From Agapetus fuscipes (lineage: Eukaryota; Arthropoda; Insecta; Trichoptera; Glossosomatidae), in contig OX637359.1 of assembly GCA_951799405.1 (NCBI GenBank), forward strand, positions 4,150,201 to 4,214,200: 64,000 bases of DNA, read 5' to 3'. Shown here in pieces: positions 17,746 to 27,077 of the stretch; positions within the stretch are counted from its first letter, which is position 1, and the number at the start of each line of letters is the position of its first letter. The position numbers and the translations under genes were made by a program. The notes under the pieces were generated by a model that had not been told where the DNA came from, did not search any database, and saw only the letters and a list, made by a program, of their open reading frames with translations.

Positions 17746-20570
17746 CAAAGAAAGAAAGAAGATGTGAAACTAAAGGTACAAAAAAAAAATGTGTTGAGAT
17801 GGCTTGGGCCTGCGGAAAGAATGGATGATGAGAGACCGACAAAATGCGGATACCTACATACTATTTTTTTTTTTTTAAATGTAAAGAATCCCGTGGAGAA
17901 AATATCAACCTCCAGCTTGTTCGCCTCCCTGGGCAGTCGCTGAAAAGGCGAGTAATACTGGTAGTTCACGGCACAGTCTGTCACATCAAAAGTATCCACG
18001 TTACGCGTGTTCCTTATTGGGACACGGAAATTAATTTTTGATAGGAGTTGGGGTGCGTCGGTCAAGCCATTAATGAGTTTGTATAGAAAAACCATGTCAG
18101 CAGCACTTCTCCGAGCCGAGAGCGGTGCAAGTTTATACGATTCTCGGAGTTGGTTATAATTGATATCCGAGATGGGTATTCCGAGTTTGAAGTTGATAAA
18201 GCGAAGTAGTTTGTTTTGTACCTTTTCTATACTACGTATATGTACCTGGTAGTGAGGAGACCACAACACGGAGTTATACTCCAGCAATGGCCTCACCAAA
18301 CTTGTAAAAATATAAATAAAGGTGTGCACGTTATAAAATTTTTCACACAGTCGTAAGGAAAATCCTAATGTTCTGAGTGCCCTATCCACAGTTGCCTTTA
18401 TGTGTGGTACAAATGTTAATCCCGCGTCCAACAATACTCCCAAATCTTTGATTTGCGCAACCGACATAAGCTGTGTACCATCAATCGAGTAAGGGTACAC
18501 CGTGGGATTCTTAATTTTGTGGAAACGCATTACTTGACATTTTTCTATGTTTAAAGTTAAATCATTCTTCACACACCAGTCATAAAGCACGTCAATATTT
18601 CTTTGTAATATCTCGCAGTCACCAATACAGTTAACCACTCTGTAAATTTTCAAGTCATCAGCAAACATGACAAATCTCACCCCGTCAAACCCGCTCAGGA
18701 GATCATTGACAAATATATTAAACAAAATGGGTCCGAGATGTGAGCCCTGCGGCACACCGCTCTTCGCCAAAAAAGGAGATGAAACAACGCCCGACACACA
18801 AACCCTAAGTTCCCTTTCAGCAAGATAGCTCGAAAACCACGCAAGGAGTGCACCATCAATACCAAGAGAAAGAAGCTTTGCCAACAATATTGTATGGGAG
18901 ACGCGGTCAAACGCCTTGGAGTAGTCTGTATATACACAGTCCGTCTGACTCCTGGTAACAAAAGCATCCATGATATCACAATGAAATTCCAAAAGGTTTG
19001 TCAAGGTCGATCGGTTTTGCACAAAACCATGCTGTTGGTCCGATATAACGAGTGCTAAGTCACTCTTAATCTTACCGAGAAGAATACATTCGAACAACTT
19101 CGGTATGCAGGATTGTATACATATTGGGCGATAGCTAGTGACATCAGATTTATCTCCCTTTTTGAAAATTGGAATAATGTGGCTAGATTTCCAAGCTGTT
19201 GGAAAAATTCCCGATTCAATAGATTTATTAAATATTTTTTGTAAAATCCAACACATAACATTTGAGCAATTCTTAATAAAAACAGGCGGCAGTTGATCAG
19301 GACCTGCAGATTTATTAGTATCCAGCGAATCAATACCACGCTGCACGTCCGACACGGAAAATATCACACGCGCGATATGAACTCGATCAGTCAGCGGGAG
19401 CGCCGGAGTGTTGACACCTATGAGAACGTCCTCGTAGATTGACAGGAAATATTTTCTAAATAAGTCCACTACATCACTCACGCTATTGGCAGACCTGTCA
19501 TTGAAATACATTATTTTCGGGTAATCGCTATGATCGTCTTTTAAAGATTTGGCAAGTTTATACAAATTCACGGAGGTTCCTGGTAACTGACTCTCTATGT
19601 TTCTATAAAATTCACGTTTTAGCGCTGCTGAAAGCACCTGGCACTCCTTTCTTACCCTACTGAATGCTTCGTAGTCACTGGGGTCCCCAGTTGCCTTATA
19701 CTGGGCATGCAATCTTTTTTTCAAACTAATCTTATCAACAAGTTCGCGTGTGAACCATTTGGGGTAGTTCCCCCATGGTGGCCGTTTGATAGGCACAAAA
19801 TCGTGAACGGAACTATTTATAACGTTGTTAAATTGTGACACAATTTCATTTACGTCGGTATTTGTATCAAGGAAAGACCAATCAACCTCATTAAGATGGT
19901 TATTTATGACGTCGTAGTCACAAGTTTTGAAGTTTTTTGTAATTCTTTCCGGCAAGGACTCCCTTTCATAATTCACAATAAAATCTATCTCTAATGGGGG
20001 GTGATGGGCATCAGCCGGCAGGATGATCTCCGCGGCTGTGGAAACATTAAGACCATCAATATCTGTAAATATTAAGTCCAGTAATCGGTTTAAACTGTTA
20101 CGTACCAGATTATACTGAACCAAACCAAGGAACGAGGACATGTTTTTAATTTCGGCGGTACACTCATCATCCATCACCGCATTGGCCTCACACTCACACC
20201 ATTCGGCACCCGGCAAATTGTAGTCCCCAGCAACCAAGATTTTAGCGTCTGGATATTTAAAACGGATTCTTTCCATATCTTTACAATGATTGGAGTAGGA
20301 TTCAGAGTCTGAACCTGGCGGAATATATACGCAAGCCACAATTAAAATTCCAATCGGGAGAATGATTTTAACAAATATTTGCTCCAATGAAGTGTTCAGA
20401 CATTTTATTATACAGGACCTGAACCTTTTGGCAACGCAGATCATAACACCTCCTCCCCTGGACTTGCCACTATCTTTACGATCACGATCTCTCCTATACA
20501 CACAGTAACGGTCAAAACCAAGCTCTCCGTCACGCACACCTTCATTCAACCAGGTTTCCGTAAAAAACAA
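17664..20570 (-). CDS. LINE ORF2: endonuclease / reverse transcriptase
   Basis: A 968-codon open frame for a non-LTR retrotransposon polyprotein that nicks the target and reverse-transcribes its RNA at the nick. The N-terminal part is an APE-type endonuclease: TETW at residues 4-7, RGGGV near 38, AGDYNLPG at 114-121, DLIFTD near 165 and a DAHHPP block near 187. Reverse transcriptase blocks follow: SAGPDQLP near 421, SYRPICI near 479, QHGFVQNRSTLTNLLEF near 513, DYSKAFD at 549-555, GVPQGS at 605-610 and the catalytic FADD at 636-639. A conserved block after the RT follows (RPLLEYNSVLWSP near 760). The frame is also open upstream of this methionine: codons for YYQNVRG, a conserved endonuclease start, overlap the end of ORF1 in another frame. 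The true protein probably ends near residue 900, at the poly(A) run; the last 65 residues are readthrough into flanking DNA. No stop or missing catalytic residue is visible. Confidence 0.85.
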   Translation of the reverse strand: MFFTETWLNEGVRDGELGFDRYCVYRRDRDRKDSGKSRGGGVMICVAKRFRSCIIKCLNTSLEQIFVKIILPIGILIVACVYIPPGSDSESYSNHCKDMERIRFKYPDAKILVAGDYNLPGAEWCECEANAVMDDECTAEIKNMSSFLGLVQYNLVRNSLNRLLDLIFTDIDGLNVSTAAEIILPADAHHPPLEIDFIVNYERESLPERITKNFKTCDYDVINNHLNEVDWSFLDTNTDVNEIVSQFNNVINSSVHDFVPIKRPPWGNYPKWFTRELVDKISLKKRLHAQYKATGDPSDYEAFSRVRKECQVLSAALKREFYRNIESQLPGTSVNLYKLAKSLKDDHSDYPKIMYFNDRSANSVSDVVDLFRKYFLSIYEDVLIGVNTPALPLTDRVHIARVIFSVSDVQRGIDSLDTNKSAGPDQLPPVFIKNCSNVMCWILQKIFNKSIESGIFPTAWKSSHIIPIFKKGDKSDVTSYRPICIQSCIPKLFECILLGKIKSDLALVISDQQHGFVQNRSTLTNLLEFHCDIMDAFVTRSQTDCVYTDYSKAFDRVSHTILLAKLLSLGIDGALLAWFSSYLAERELRVCVSGVVSSPFLAKSGVPQGSHLGPILFNIFVNDLLSGFDGVRFVMFADDLKIYRVVNCIGDCEILQRNIDVLYDWCVKNDLTLNIEKCQVMRFHKIKNPTVYPYSIDGTQLMSVAQIKDLGVLLDAGLTFVPHIKATVDRALRTLGFSLRLCEKFYNVHTFIYIFTSLVRPLLEYNSVLWSPHYQVHIRSIEKVQNKLLRFINFKLGIPISDINYNQLRESYKLAPLSARRSAADMVFLYKLINGLTDAPQLLSKINFRVPIRNTRNVDTFDVTDCAVNYQYYSPFQRLPREANKLEVDIFSTGFFTFKKKKIVCRYPHFVGLSSSILSAGPSHLNTFFFCTFSFTSSFFLCTTHCKLYVVLHCMKSFFFFIKKSLKF
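17748..17862 (+). pseudogene. T-RTE LINE coding fragment
   Basis: Encodes EDVKLKVQKKNVLRWLG and ERMDDERPTKCGY, the motif upstream of the GRGRPRK region in RTE-type LINEs. It is cut at the poly(A) end of the Jockey-type LINE on the other strand. Confidence 0.65.
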
Positions 20571-20623
20571 TATATCATATGAAGTTAAAGATGCACTAAT
20601 AGATAATTCAGATAGTTTTGTGT

Positions 20624-20908
20624 TTACTCCACGGACGTTCTGATAGTAGGCAGTTGCGCCGATTCTCCTGGTAAGTTTTTTCGGAGCTTTACAATCTTTG
20701 GAATTGAATCAAAAAATTTCACCGTCAGCTCCTCCTCACCAGCCATTCGCCTCTCTTCGACTTCCTTCCATAGACCCCGTAGATGTTCCCTCTGTGAGAC
20801 AGTCAGATCAGCTTTAGCACGCACACCATCGCCAAGAAGCCTATTATTACGCAGCACATATCTGGCCTCCGAAGAATCAGCAAAGGAAACTTTAACAGGC
20901 CTTACTTT
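20624..20908 (-). pseudogene. LINE ORF1, C-terminal half
   Basis: After the inserted hairpin the frame continues with VKVSFADSSEARYVLR, the end of an RRM-like domain, and a basic C-terminal domain (DLTVSQREHLRGLWKEVEER). It ends TIRTSVE and a stop that overlaps the ORF2 reading frame. The protein family binds LINE RNA. The annotated-looking start MATQPEK comes from the inserted hairpin, not from ORF1. Confidence 0.75.
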
Positions 20909-21025
20909 CAATTGTACATTAAGGCTTTCACGGCCGGCACTTGACACAATCTTAAAATTTTTTTTCTCGGGTTGTGTAGCCATGTTCTATCGGAAGTTTG
21001 TTACACTTTTTTGTTACACTTTTTT

Positions 21026-21064
21026 CCGGACGTTTCGCCCATTATCTGCGATGGGCCTCCTCAG
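21026..21064 (-). ncRNA. Hammerhead-ribozyme-like motif (left arm)
   Basis: Minus strand: CTGAGGA core, one extra G, stem II GCCCAT/ATGGGC with loop CGCAGATA, GAA, self-complementary stem III ACGT, then C as the candidate cleavage base. Stem I is weak (CG pairs only). Confidence 0.5.
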
Positions 21065-21136
21065 CGTATTTTTTTTTTCCTTCAGGCGTTCTGATTTTCT
21101 TAGCACGGAACTGTCAAAAAAAAAAGAAAAAATACG

Positions 21137-21175
21137 CTGAGGAGGCCCATCGCAGATAATGGGCGAAACGTCCGG
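21137..21175 (+). ncRNA. Hammerhead-ribozyme-like motif (right arm)
   Basis: Same motif as the left arm on the opposite strand. Core CTGAGGA starts at 21137, GAA at 21165-21167, stem III ACGT at 21168-21171, candidate cleavage after C21172. Confidence 0.5.
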
Positions 21176-21267
21176 AAAAAAGTGTAACAAAAAAGTGTAA
21201 CAAACTTCCGATAGAACATGGCTACACAACCCGAGAAAAATTTTAAGATTGTGTCAGGCCTTACTTT

Positions 21268-21729
21268 GTCAGCCGCCACTCTTCCAACTCTGGATACCTT
21301 GATACAATCCGTTTTGACTTCATCGAATTTACTGACGATATTCATGACAGTGTTGCGGTCATCATTCAGTCGCTGCACCTGGGTAGAGGCCGCGCTTTCT
21401 GGAATATTCATCAACATTACATTCTTAGATTTTTCACGTCGTTCCTCGAGTTCGCTAATCGCATCGAAGATAGAATTATGCTTTGAGTCCTCCGACTCGC
21501 CCATTGAAATGGGCTTACTCTTGAATGTCTGCAATTCCCCTTCCATTTTGCCGGTTAAAACTCCAATCAGGGACATCGTTCTTGCCAGTCCCGCCGTCGT
21601 GGGTAGCAATTTAGAAGTCAACTCCTTAACTGCCTTCACTGCAGAATTATTGCCATTTATTAGCGCCAGTTGCATGGTATTCAAAAGGTTTGATGCCTCC
21701 GTTATTAGTTGAACAACGTTTGATTCCAT
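21268..21729 (-). pseudogene. LINE ORF1, N-terminal half
   Basis: Begins MESNVVQLITEASNLL. A predicted helical stretch covers about residues 1-100 (ISELEERREKS). An RRM-like strand KNVMLMNIPE follows near 103, and CIKVSRVGR near 143. The frame then runs into the inserted hairpin at KVRP. This is the usual coiled-coil plus RRM layout of LINE ORF1 proteins. Without the hairpin the two halves would be collinear. Confidence 0.75.
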
Positions 21730-21760
21730 TGTTAAAAATCGTTGGACAAGAGGAAAAAAA

Positions 21761-22227
21761 TAAGTTACTTGTAATTATAATATATATTTTTTTTCTCACG
21801 GGTTATTTAAGTTTTATATTATTTAAGTATAATATTATTGTTTTGTTTTATGTCACAGGTACAATTTATTTGATTATTGTGTTTATTTTTATTTATCCCA
21901 ATTGCAGTGACAGCCCTGCTACAAAGTCTTCAGCAATAATATAAGCAATTATGTTTATTGGCTGCAATTTATTGGACAGATTTGCAAAAATAGTCCTTAT
22001 TGATATTACAAGCGATGAAACATTTATTTTTAATTTGAAAAAAAAACACACAAGCAGCAGTCAGAGAGAACCGCGAACAATTTGTGATAAAAAATTGAGT
22101 TAGCTTTACACTGTAAACACCAATATACTTCACGCAATTCAGTTATTACAGATATTTTAAATTATTTATTAGCAAGCAAAAATTTGGAGTGCACTACTTA
22201 TGATATCCAATGTAGTTATATAGTTAT
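21761..22227. other. Unassigned, A/T-rich
   Basis: May include part of the LINE 5' UTR. No feature supported. Confidence 0.3.
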
Positions 22228-22230
22228 GTA

Positions 22231-22560
22231 GGCGCGGACAGTACTTGGATGGGTGACCGCTCAGGTACACCGCGTGTCGTTGGCATCTTGGACCGGTCCG
22301 TAGTCCGTAGTGGCAACACTTCGGACTCTTAAATGGAAGGTTGTGGATTCGGATCCCGGCGGAGCACACAAAATATACCATTCATATTTCAAATGTGCTC
22401 TTCGCTGAGTTGAAAAATTCATAAATCTTTACCAAAGACCGGTCACTGAAACCTTACAACAACTGGGTCTTGCTTGAGAATTGGCGCTTGGCTCTTGAGG
22501 TGTGATACACACAAAAACAGCGCTCACCAAATAAATCATCCTAATATTATTATTTTATAT
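22231..22560 (+). mobile_element. B-SINE with partial 5S head and L2-type tail
   Basis: 22231-22288 is the 3' half of a 5S rRNA-like head (GGCGCGGACAGTACTTGG, ATGGGTGACCGC, GTGTCGTTGGC). The tRNA-like unit GGACCGGTCCGTAGTCCGTA follows, then GTGGATTCGGATCCC, the body, and the tail GGCTCTTGAGGTGTGATAC ending in CTAATATTATTATT. A second copy, independent of 6608-7042, in which 5S and tRNA units are joined. Confidence 0.85.
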
Positions 22561-22599
22561 GTAGTCTATCCAATGTAGTCTTAACCACTAAACGCTCTA

Positions 22600-23275
22600 A
22601 ATATCGGTCACGAATAATTTGGTCACACAACAGGTCATCCACAAGACTTTTCGGTCAACCACATTTTGGTCACATACAATTTAGATTCACAGATAGTTCC
22701 ATAACAGAAAATATGCTCTCCAAGAAACCTTTGTAATTACTGAGGTTTAATCAATTGTAGTTTTCTTCGATATAGGCTATGCGTGGACCATTTATTAAAT
22801 GTGACAGCAATGTCTTTGACCAAAAAGTCATTAAGACCAACTCGTTCACTTAGTGCTTGTTTTTCGTATACCCATCAGAGGTAATTTCACATGAGCAATG
22901 TTTGTATGTGTACTGGACCAATGTGTCTTATAAAAACTGGATATTGATTTAAAAAATATCTAAAACCACTCTCACACTATAGTTTTTTACGTTTTATTCT
23001 TAGCTCAGATTGCGTAGAACGTGATTCTTAAGATAATTTTACTGACAGGTTATCATTGAATCAAATGTTGGACAAGCCAGACAAGCACTGGGTGGACGAA
23101 CTGTCTTGTGTTCGAATTGTCCGATGTGTCTTTGGACGAGCTATCAGTGGCTTTGTTCTCTGTGACCGAAATGTTGATGAATTATTGTGTGACCGATTTG
23201 TCACCATCCCTACCATGGCTGAAATGTCTGTGGTCGGGTTATCTGTGACCATTTTGCCGTGGAAACTACAACCCC
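22600..23275. mobile_element. FB element: inverted module arrays around a core
   Basis: Left array 22600-22690 (AATTTGGTCACACAACAGG, TTTTCGGTCAACCACA). Core at about 22870-23050 (ATGAGCAATGTTTGTATGTG, GTACTGGACCAATGTGTC, AGCTCAGATTGCGTAGAACG). Right array 23085-23265 (GGACGAACTGTCTTGTG, GTGTGACCGATTTGTCACC) in the opposite orientation. The core recurs at 32855, 42920 and 46546. No coding region. Confidence 0.65.
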
Positions 23276-23442
23276 TACGCAGAATTCGCAACCGATTGCA
23301 TAACGCTTGTCTTGCCAAAAAATCGTTCAGCTCACATTTTATATCGACTTATAAATAATGGGATACAATTTGATCACGTTTTTTTAATAAGAAAACTTCT
23401 TCTTCTTTCTTAAATAAATTCTAAAAATCGGTTTATGCCGCT

Positions 23443-23655
23443 ACTTCCACCTGACATCTAGACTGCCAGCTATCATGCCACATTTTCGGAGGTCTTCGTC
23501 ATCTTCCCTTGGTGAATCGAGGGAAGACGAGCTCAATGTCATAGAAGAAAATCTTGGATTAAGCACCTGAGACAGTGGTTTGGCAAAAGCCCAAGATCCT
23601 TTTTTCGGGTCGCAGTATCGAAGGTGCAAATCGCTATGATTATCACCAATCTTCA
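23443..23655 (-). other. Possible host exon (open, non-repeat-like)
   Basis: About 68 codons stay open and look unlike any repeat here: SDLHLRYCDPKKGSWAFAKP, then LSQVLNPRFSS, then SPREDDEDLRKCGMIAG. A donor-like CAG/GTGGAAGT lies at the 3' end, just before an in-frame TAG. Upstream the frame runs into SINE sequence, so an acceptor would have to lie near 23650. I do not recognise the protein. It could also be a TE fragment. Confidence 0.3.
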
Positions 23656-24595
23656 TTGCACCCGTCCGTAGTCTAGTGGTAACAAGATCTGTTCGTAGTG
23701 CAGTGGTTACACTTACGGCTCGTAAATGGAAGGTTGTGGGCTCAAATCCCGGCGGGGCACACAATATATACCATATATATTTTCAAATTTGCTCTTCGCT
23801 GGGTTGAAAAATTCATTAACCTTTACCAAAGACCGGTTCTCAAAAGGTCCATCCAGCTTCACAGAAACTGCATCTTGCTTGAGAATTGGTGCTTTGTAGC
23901 GACCACCAAGCTCGAAAAAAGTCCGTTCGATAGCTCAGTTGGTAAAATGCTTGCATTTCATACCGAGAGCAAGGGTTCGATCCCCACCAAGGATATCAAA
24001 AATGATTTCACCGGTCGATAGCTCAGTTGGTAGAGTGCTTGCATTCCATGCCGTGAGCTCGGGTTCGAATCCCACCGAACGCGAGGGTGTCAGAAATGAT
24101 TTCCCGTTTCGGTGTGTATTTCAGACCCCAAAATAATAATGCCGGCAAGGTTTACTCAGCCTTCACAAGAAATGAGTACCAGCTCTCTCGGGAGCTGGGA
24201 AAACACCACTTCAATTGAAGTGGTTGGCGTAAGGCCGGCCCCCTTACCTGTAAAAATAAATAGGTTCAACTCGCCACATGCGACCCCTTCGGGGATAACG
24301 CGGCAAGAAGTTACACTATATGTGTAGCTTAGTTGCGTGCGTATTTCCCGTTTCGGTGTTTATTTCAAGCCCAAAATAAATACCGGCAAGGTGTACTCAG
24401 CCTTCACAATAAATGAAAACCAGCCCCTCTGGGAGCTGGGAAACCCCCACTTAAACTGAAAGTGGTTGGTGTGACGCCGGCCCCCTTAGTGGTAAAAATA
24501 AATAGGTCCCGAATCGCCACATGCGACCCACTTCGGGGATAACGCAGGAAAGATGTTTCACTATATGTGTAGCTTAGTTGCGTTTTTTCATTGAA
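23655..24595 (+). mobile_element. SINE multimer: B - truncated C - C - C body
   Basis: A B start at 23660 is restarted at about 23686. The B module ends at CGACCACCAAGCTCG (23915). A first C head (TTCGATAGCTCAGTTGGTAA) is cut at 24012, and a full C-SINE follows at 24013-24340. A third C body without head (GTTTCGGTGTTTATTTC) runs to GTAGCTTAGTTGCG at about 24585. Confidence 0.75.
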
Positions 24596-25175
24596 GAGGC
24601 ACAAAAATACCAAAAAGAAGAAAACAATACTTTTTGGCGGCAAATTTCACCGGGGAAAAGACAAAAAATCTTTGTTCTTATTCAAATAAGTTCAGAGGCA
24701 GGTAAATTGAGAAATTAATGTACAAACAGTTTTTTTTTGGCAAATCTATCGAATTTAAAATTGAATTTCAGAATTTCTATTGAACGAGAAACCTTAATTG
24801 AGAGCTTCGTATTATTTGAGAAATTTTGTGAAACTAATTTTTGAAAAATCACCTTATTTAATTTCGAAATTTTGCCAAAGGCCCCAATAGAGCCTTGAGA
24901 AAATTTTAATTAAACAAATTGGTGGAGTTTTCAATTACCAAATGTAGTATCGAAATTGAGAGCATAGAAGTTTTGAGTATTTTTGGAATACTAAGAAATT
25001 AATAAAAGGATATATTTTCCGTTTGAAAAAGGTGTACAAAGGATTATAAATTGATTTCATGAAATGTGTAAAAAAATCAACTGTTCGGTTATTTTGATAT
25101 CATTTTTCTCTGTACTGAATTCCGAATAAAAAAGCGAAGCCCTCATGATATAAGTTCTTTCAATTTTTAATTTCA
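24596..25175. other. Unassigned A/T-rich
   Basis: No supported feature. Confidence 0.3.
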
Positions 25176-25600
25176 ACGCTGACCACCAATGCTATAAAAA
25201 TGGCAACTTTTGCAAAAGCCAGAAAAGACGTAGAGTGTATGTTCATCTCTTACTTGGGTTTTTATTTTTTAAGTACACATCGCACGTTTAATCATAAATA
25301 GAAATAACTTAAAAATTGGGAAAATCGAGATTTTGTAATAAAACACAAGAACAATGCGAGAAGAATAGGTAGAATGCGACAGCCGTTCAATTTGGACGAA
25401 TATGACCGAGATAAAGCATCGGTTGCCTTTTTCATTCCATACAAGTTGTACTGGTTGTCTGAACTTCAAACGTGATTTCCCAACATTCTTATATTTCGAG
25501 TTATTGCTCTTTATGATTAAGCGTGCGAGTCATGCTGTATGTGTAAAAACGATCTGCTTGCCTTCTTGTGGAACATATTTAATATTAATCTTTAATTTGT
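25176..25600 (+). mobile_element. Old A-repeat split by a MITE
   Basis: 5' part: CAACGCTGACCACCAATGC to AAGTACACATCG. 3' part from 25526: CGAGTCATGCTGTATGTGTA, TCTGCTTGCCTTCTTGTGG, AATATTAATCTTTAAT. The gap is the TIR element at 25283. Confidence 0.6.
25283..25525. mobile_element. TIR MITE, 243 bp
   Basis: Left end CACGTTTAATCATAAATAG and the inverse of the right end CACGCTTAATCATAAAGAG agree over about 45 bp with some mismatches. It interrupts an A-repeat. No transposase; at most a 2-bp CG duplication. Confidence 0.6.
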
Positions 25601-25607
25601 AATCTTA

Positions 25608-25950
25608 TTTGCGATAGCTCAGGTGGTAGAGTGCTTGCATTCCATGCCGAAAGCTCGGGTTCGAATACCACCGAGAGTGTCAGAAATGATTTCCCGTTTC
25701 GGTGTTTATTTCAAACCCCAAAATAAAAATACCGGCAAGGTTTACTCAGCCTTCACAAGAAATGAGTACCAGCACTCTCGGGAGCTGGGAAACCTCCACT
25801 TCAACTGAAGTGGTTGGCGTAAGGCCGGCCCCCTTACCTGTAAAAATAAATAGGTTCAACTCGCCACATGTGAACCCTTCGGGGATAACGCGGTAAGAAG
25901 TTACACTATATGTGTAGCTTTGTTGCGTTGCGTTACGTTTGCGTTGCGTT
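25608..25950 (+). mobile_element. C-SINE, full length
   Basis: GCGATAGCTCAGGTGGTAGA, GGGTTCGAATACCACCG, TACCGGCAAGGTTTACTC, GTAAGGCCGGCCCCC, then GTGTAGCTTTGTTGCG and a TTGCG-repeat tail to about 25950. Confidence 0.85.
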
Positions 25951-26183
25951 ATTTGCAAAGATATGCCAAAATTTATGATTTATATTATGTATATGCATGC
26001 CCACAAACAAACATGTAATGCAAGTTCGCGCTTAGAAATGCTGCATGTGTACTTACAAAATAAAAACCCAAATTTCAAACGAAAATTGATAGTATTGTTT
26101 TTTCCTGAAACAGGAGTGACAATGCCAAAGTGAATTCATTTTGACAGTTTGAGTCGTGAGCCTCAAATTATTAGTCGAGTAAT
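25951..26183 (-). mobile_element. A-repeat, diverged
   Basis: TTTGCAAAGATATGCC, TTCGCGCTTAGAAATGCTGC and CTGAAACAGGAGTGACAATG read as the inverse of the A-repeat. Confidence 0.75.
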
Positions 26184-26186
26184 GTG

Positions 26187-26495
26187 GTCGAAAGCTCAGT
26201 TGGTAGAAAGCTTGTATTCCATACCGAGAGTTCGGGTTCGAACCCACCGAGGGTGTCAGAAATGATTTCCCGTTTCGGTACTCATTTCAAAAATCCAAAA
26301 TAAAATATCGGTCAGCCTTCACAAGAAATGAGTACCAGCCCTCTCGCGAGCTGGGAAACTTCCACTTCAATTGAAGTGGTTGGCGTAAGGCCAGTCCTCT
26401 TACCTGTAAAAATAAATAGTTTGCTCTCGCCAAATGCGAAACCCTTCGGCGATAACGCGGCAAGAAGTTACACTTTATGTGTAGCTTAGTAGCAT
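26187..26495 (+). mobile_element. C-SINE, full length
   Basis: GTCGAAAGCTCAGTTGGTAG, GGGTTCGAACCCACCG, then the body with a short deletion after AAAATATCGG, and GTGTAGCTTAGTAGC at the end. Confidence 0.8.
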
Positions 26496-26877
26496 TTTAA
26501 TAAAATCATACTGGAAATTGAAACAAAAAATTGCAACTTAGAATATACAGAGCTTACTCCGAAGTTGATAAGCATAATTTTACACTCTTATCTTCTCCTT
26601 CCGATCGCATTTCTTCCCCATATTCTTCCACACCATTTTCTTACCTTACTTGTCCGCACCATTTACCCTTTACAACTATCTTCTTATACCTTTTATCAGG
26701 TTCATGAATATTGCAAATGGTCAACGGTATTGAAAAAGAGTTTTCAGAAAATCTATGGCTTTATCTTTTTTCAGTTTTTCAGGTGAAATAAGGAAAAATT
26801 ATTCTGTCTTCACAGAAAAAAAAAAGCAAAGCAACCAAGCTGTAAATATAGTGCAATTACTTACCGCCTTTACCTAA
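26496..26877. other. Unassigned
   Basis: A T/C-rich stretch lies at 26560-26700. No feature supported. Confidence 0.3.
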
Positions 26878-26955
26878 GTCCTACAACTCTTGCCGACCTT
26901 ACCTGAAACAGCAGTGAAATTGGAAAAGTAAACTATTATATTTTACAATATAGGC
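26878..26955 (-). mobile_element. A-repeat fragment
   Basis: ACAACTCTTGCCGACCTTAC, CTGAAACAGCAGTGAAATTG. Inverse of the A-repeat 5' third. Confidence 0.6.
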
Positions 26956-27077
26956 AAACTACAAATGATACCTATATATCATTTAAAAAGGAAATAAAAC
27001 AATACCTTGTTAAGAAATCTACAGAAAATCAAAGTTTCAATTATAAGTAACAATAATTTTTATCTAACTTTATTCTT

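Larger units (their letters stand above)
20909..21255 (-). mobile_element. H1 hairpin element inserted in LINE ORF1, 347 bp
   Basis: Flanked by a 12-bp target duplication AGGCCTTACTTT (20897-20908, 21256-21267). Two arms of about 125 bp are near-perfect inverse complements separated by about 55 bp. An unpaired end of about 32 bp (minus-strand GCCGGCCGTGAAAGCCTTAA) closes the element at the left. Both arms carry a minimal hammerhead-like motif. Downstream of the motif an ATG opens a frame MATQPEKNFKIVS, which resembles the start of an ORF. The layout suits a Penelope-like terminal repeat with an inverted 5' copy, but no Penelope coding region is present. Confidence 0.75.
17863..21760 (-). mobile_element. 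Jockey-superfamily non-LTR retrotransposon, near full length
   Basis: The minus-strand order is ORF1 (from 21729, interrupted), ORF2 (endonuclease and reverse transcriptase, open), then a run of 13 A at 17876-17864 that I take as the 3' poly(A) end with almost no 3' UTR. The 3' flank is an antisense T-RTE fragment. The 5' boundary is not certain; ORF1 starts within about 30 bp of A/T-rich DNA. No target duplication could be matched. The hairpin at 20909-21255 is the only large disruption. Confidence 0.8.

Noticed and set aside
17664..17862. The last 65 codons of the ORF2 frame as a real protein end
   Set aside because: They are antisense to an RTE fragment and to A-rich flank beyond the poly(A) run.
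20941..20983. Frame beginning MATQPEKKNFK as the start of a gene
   Set aside because: This start lies in the inserted hairpin. The real ORF1 start is at 21729, and the hairpin only happens to be in frame with the C-terminal half.
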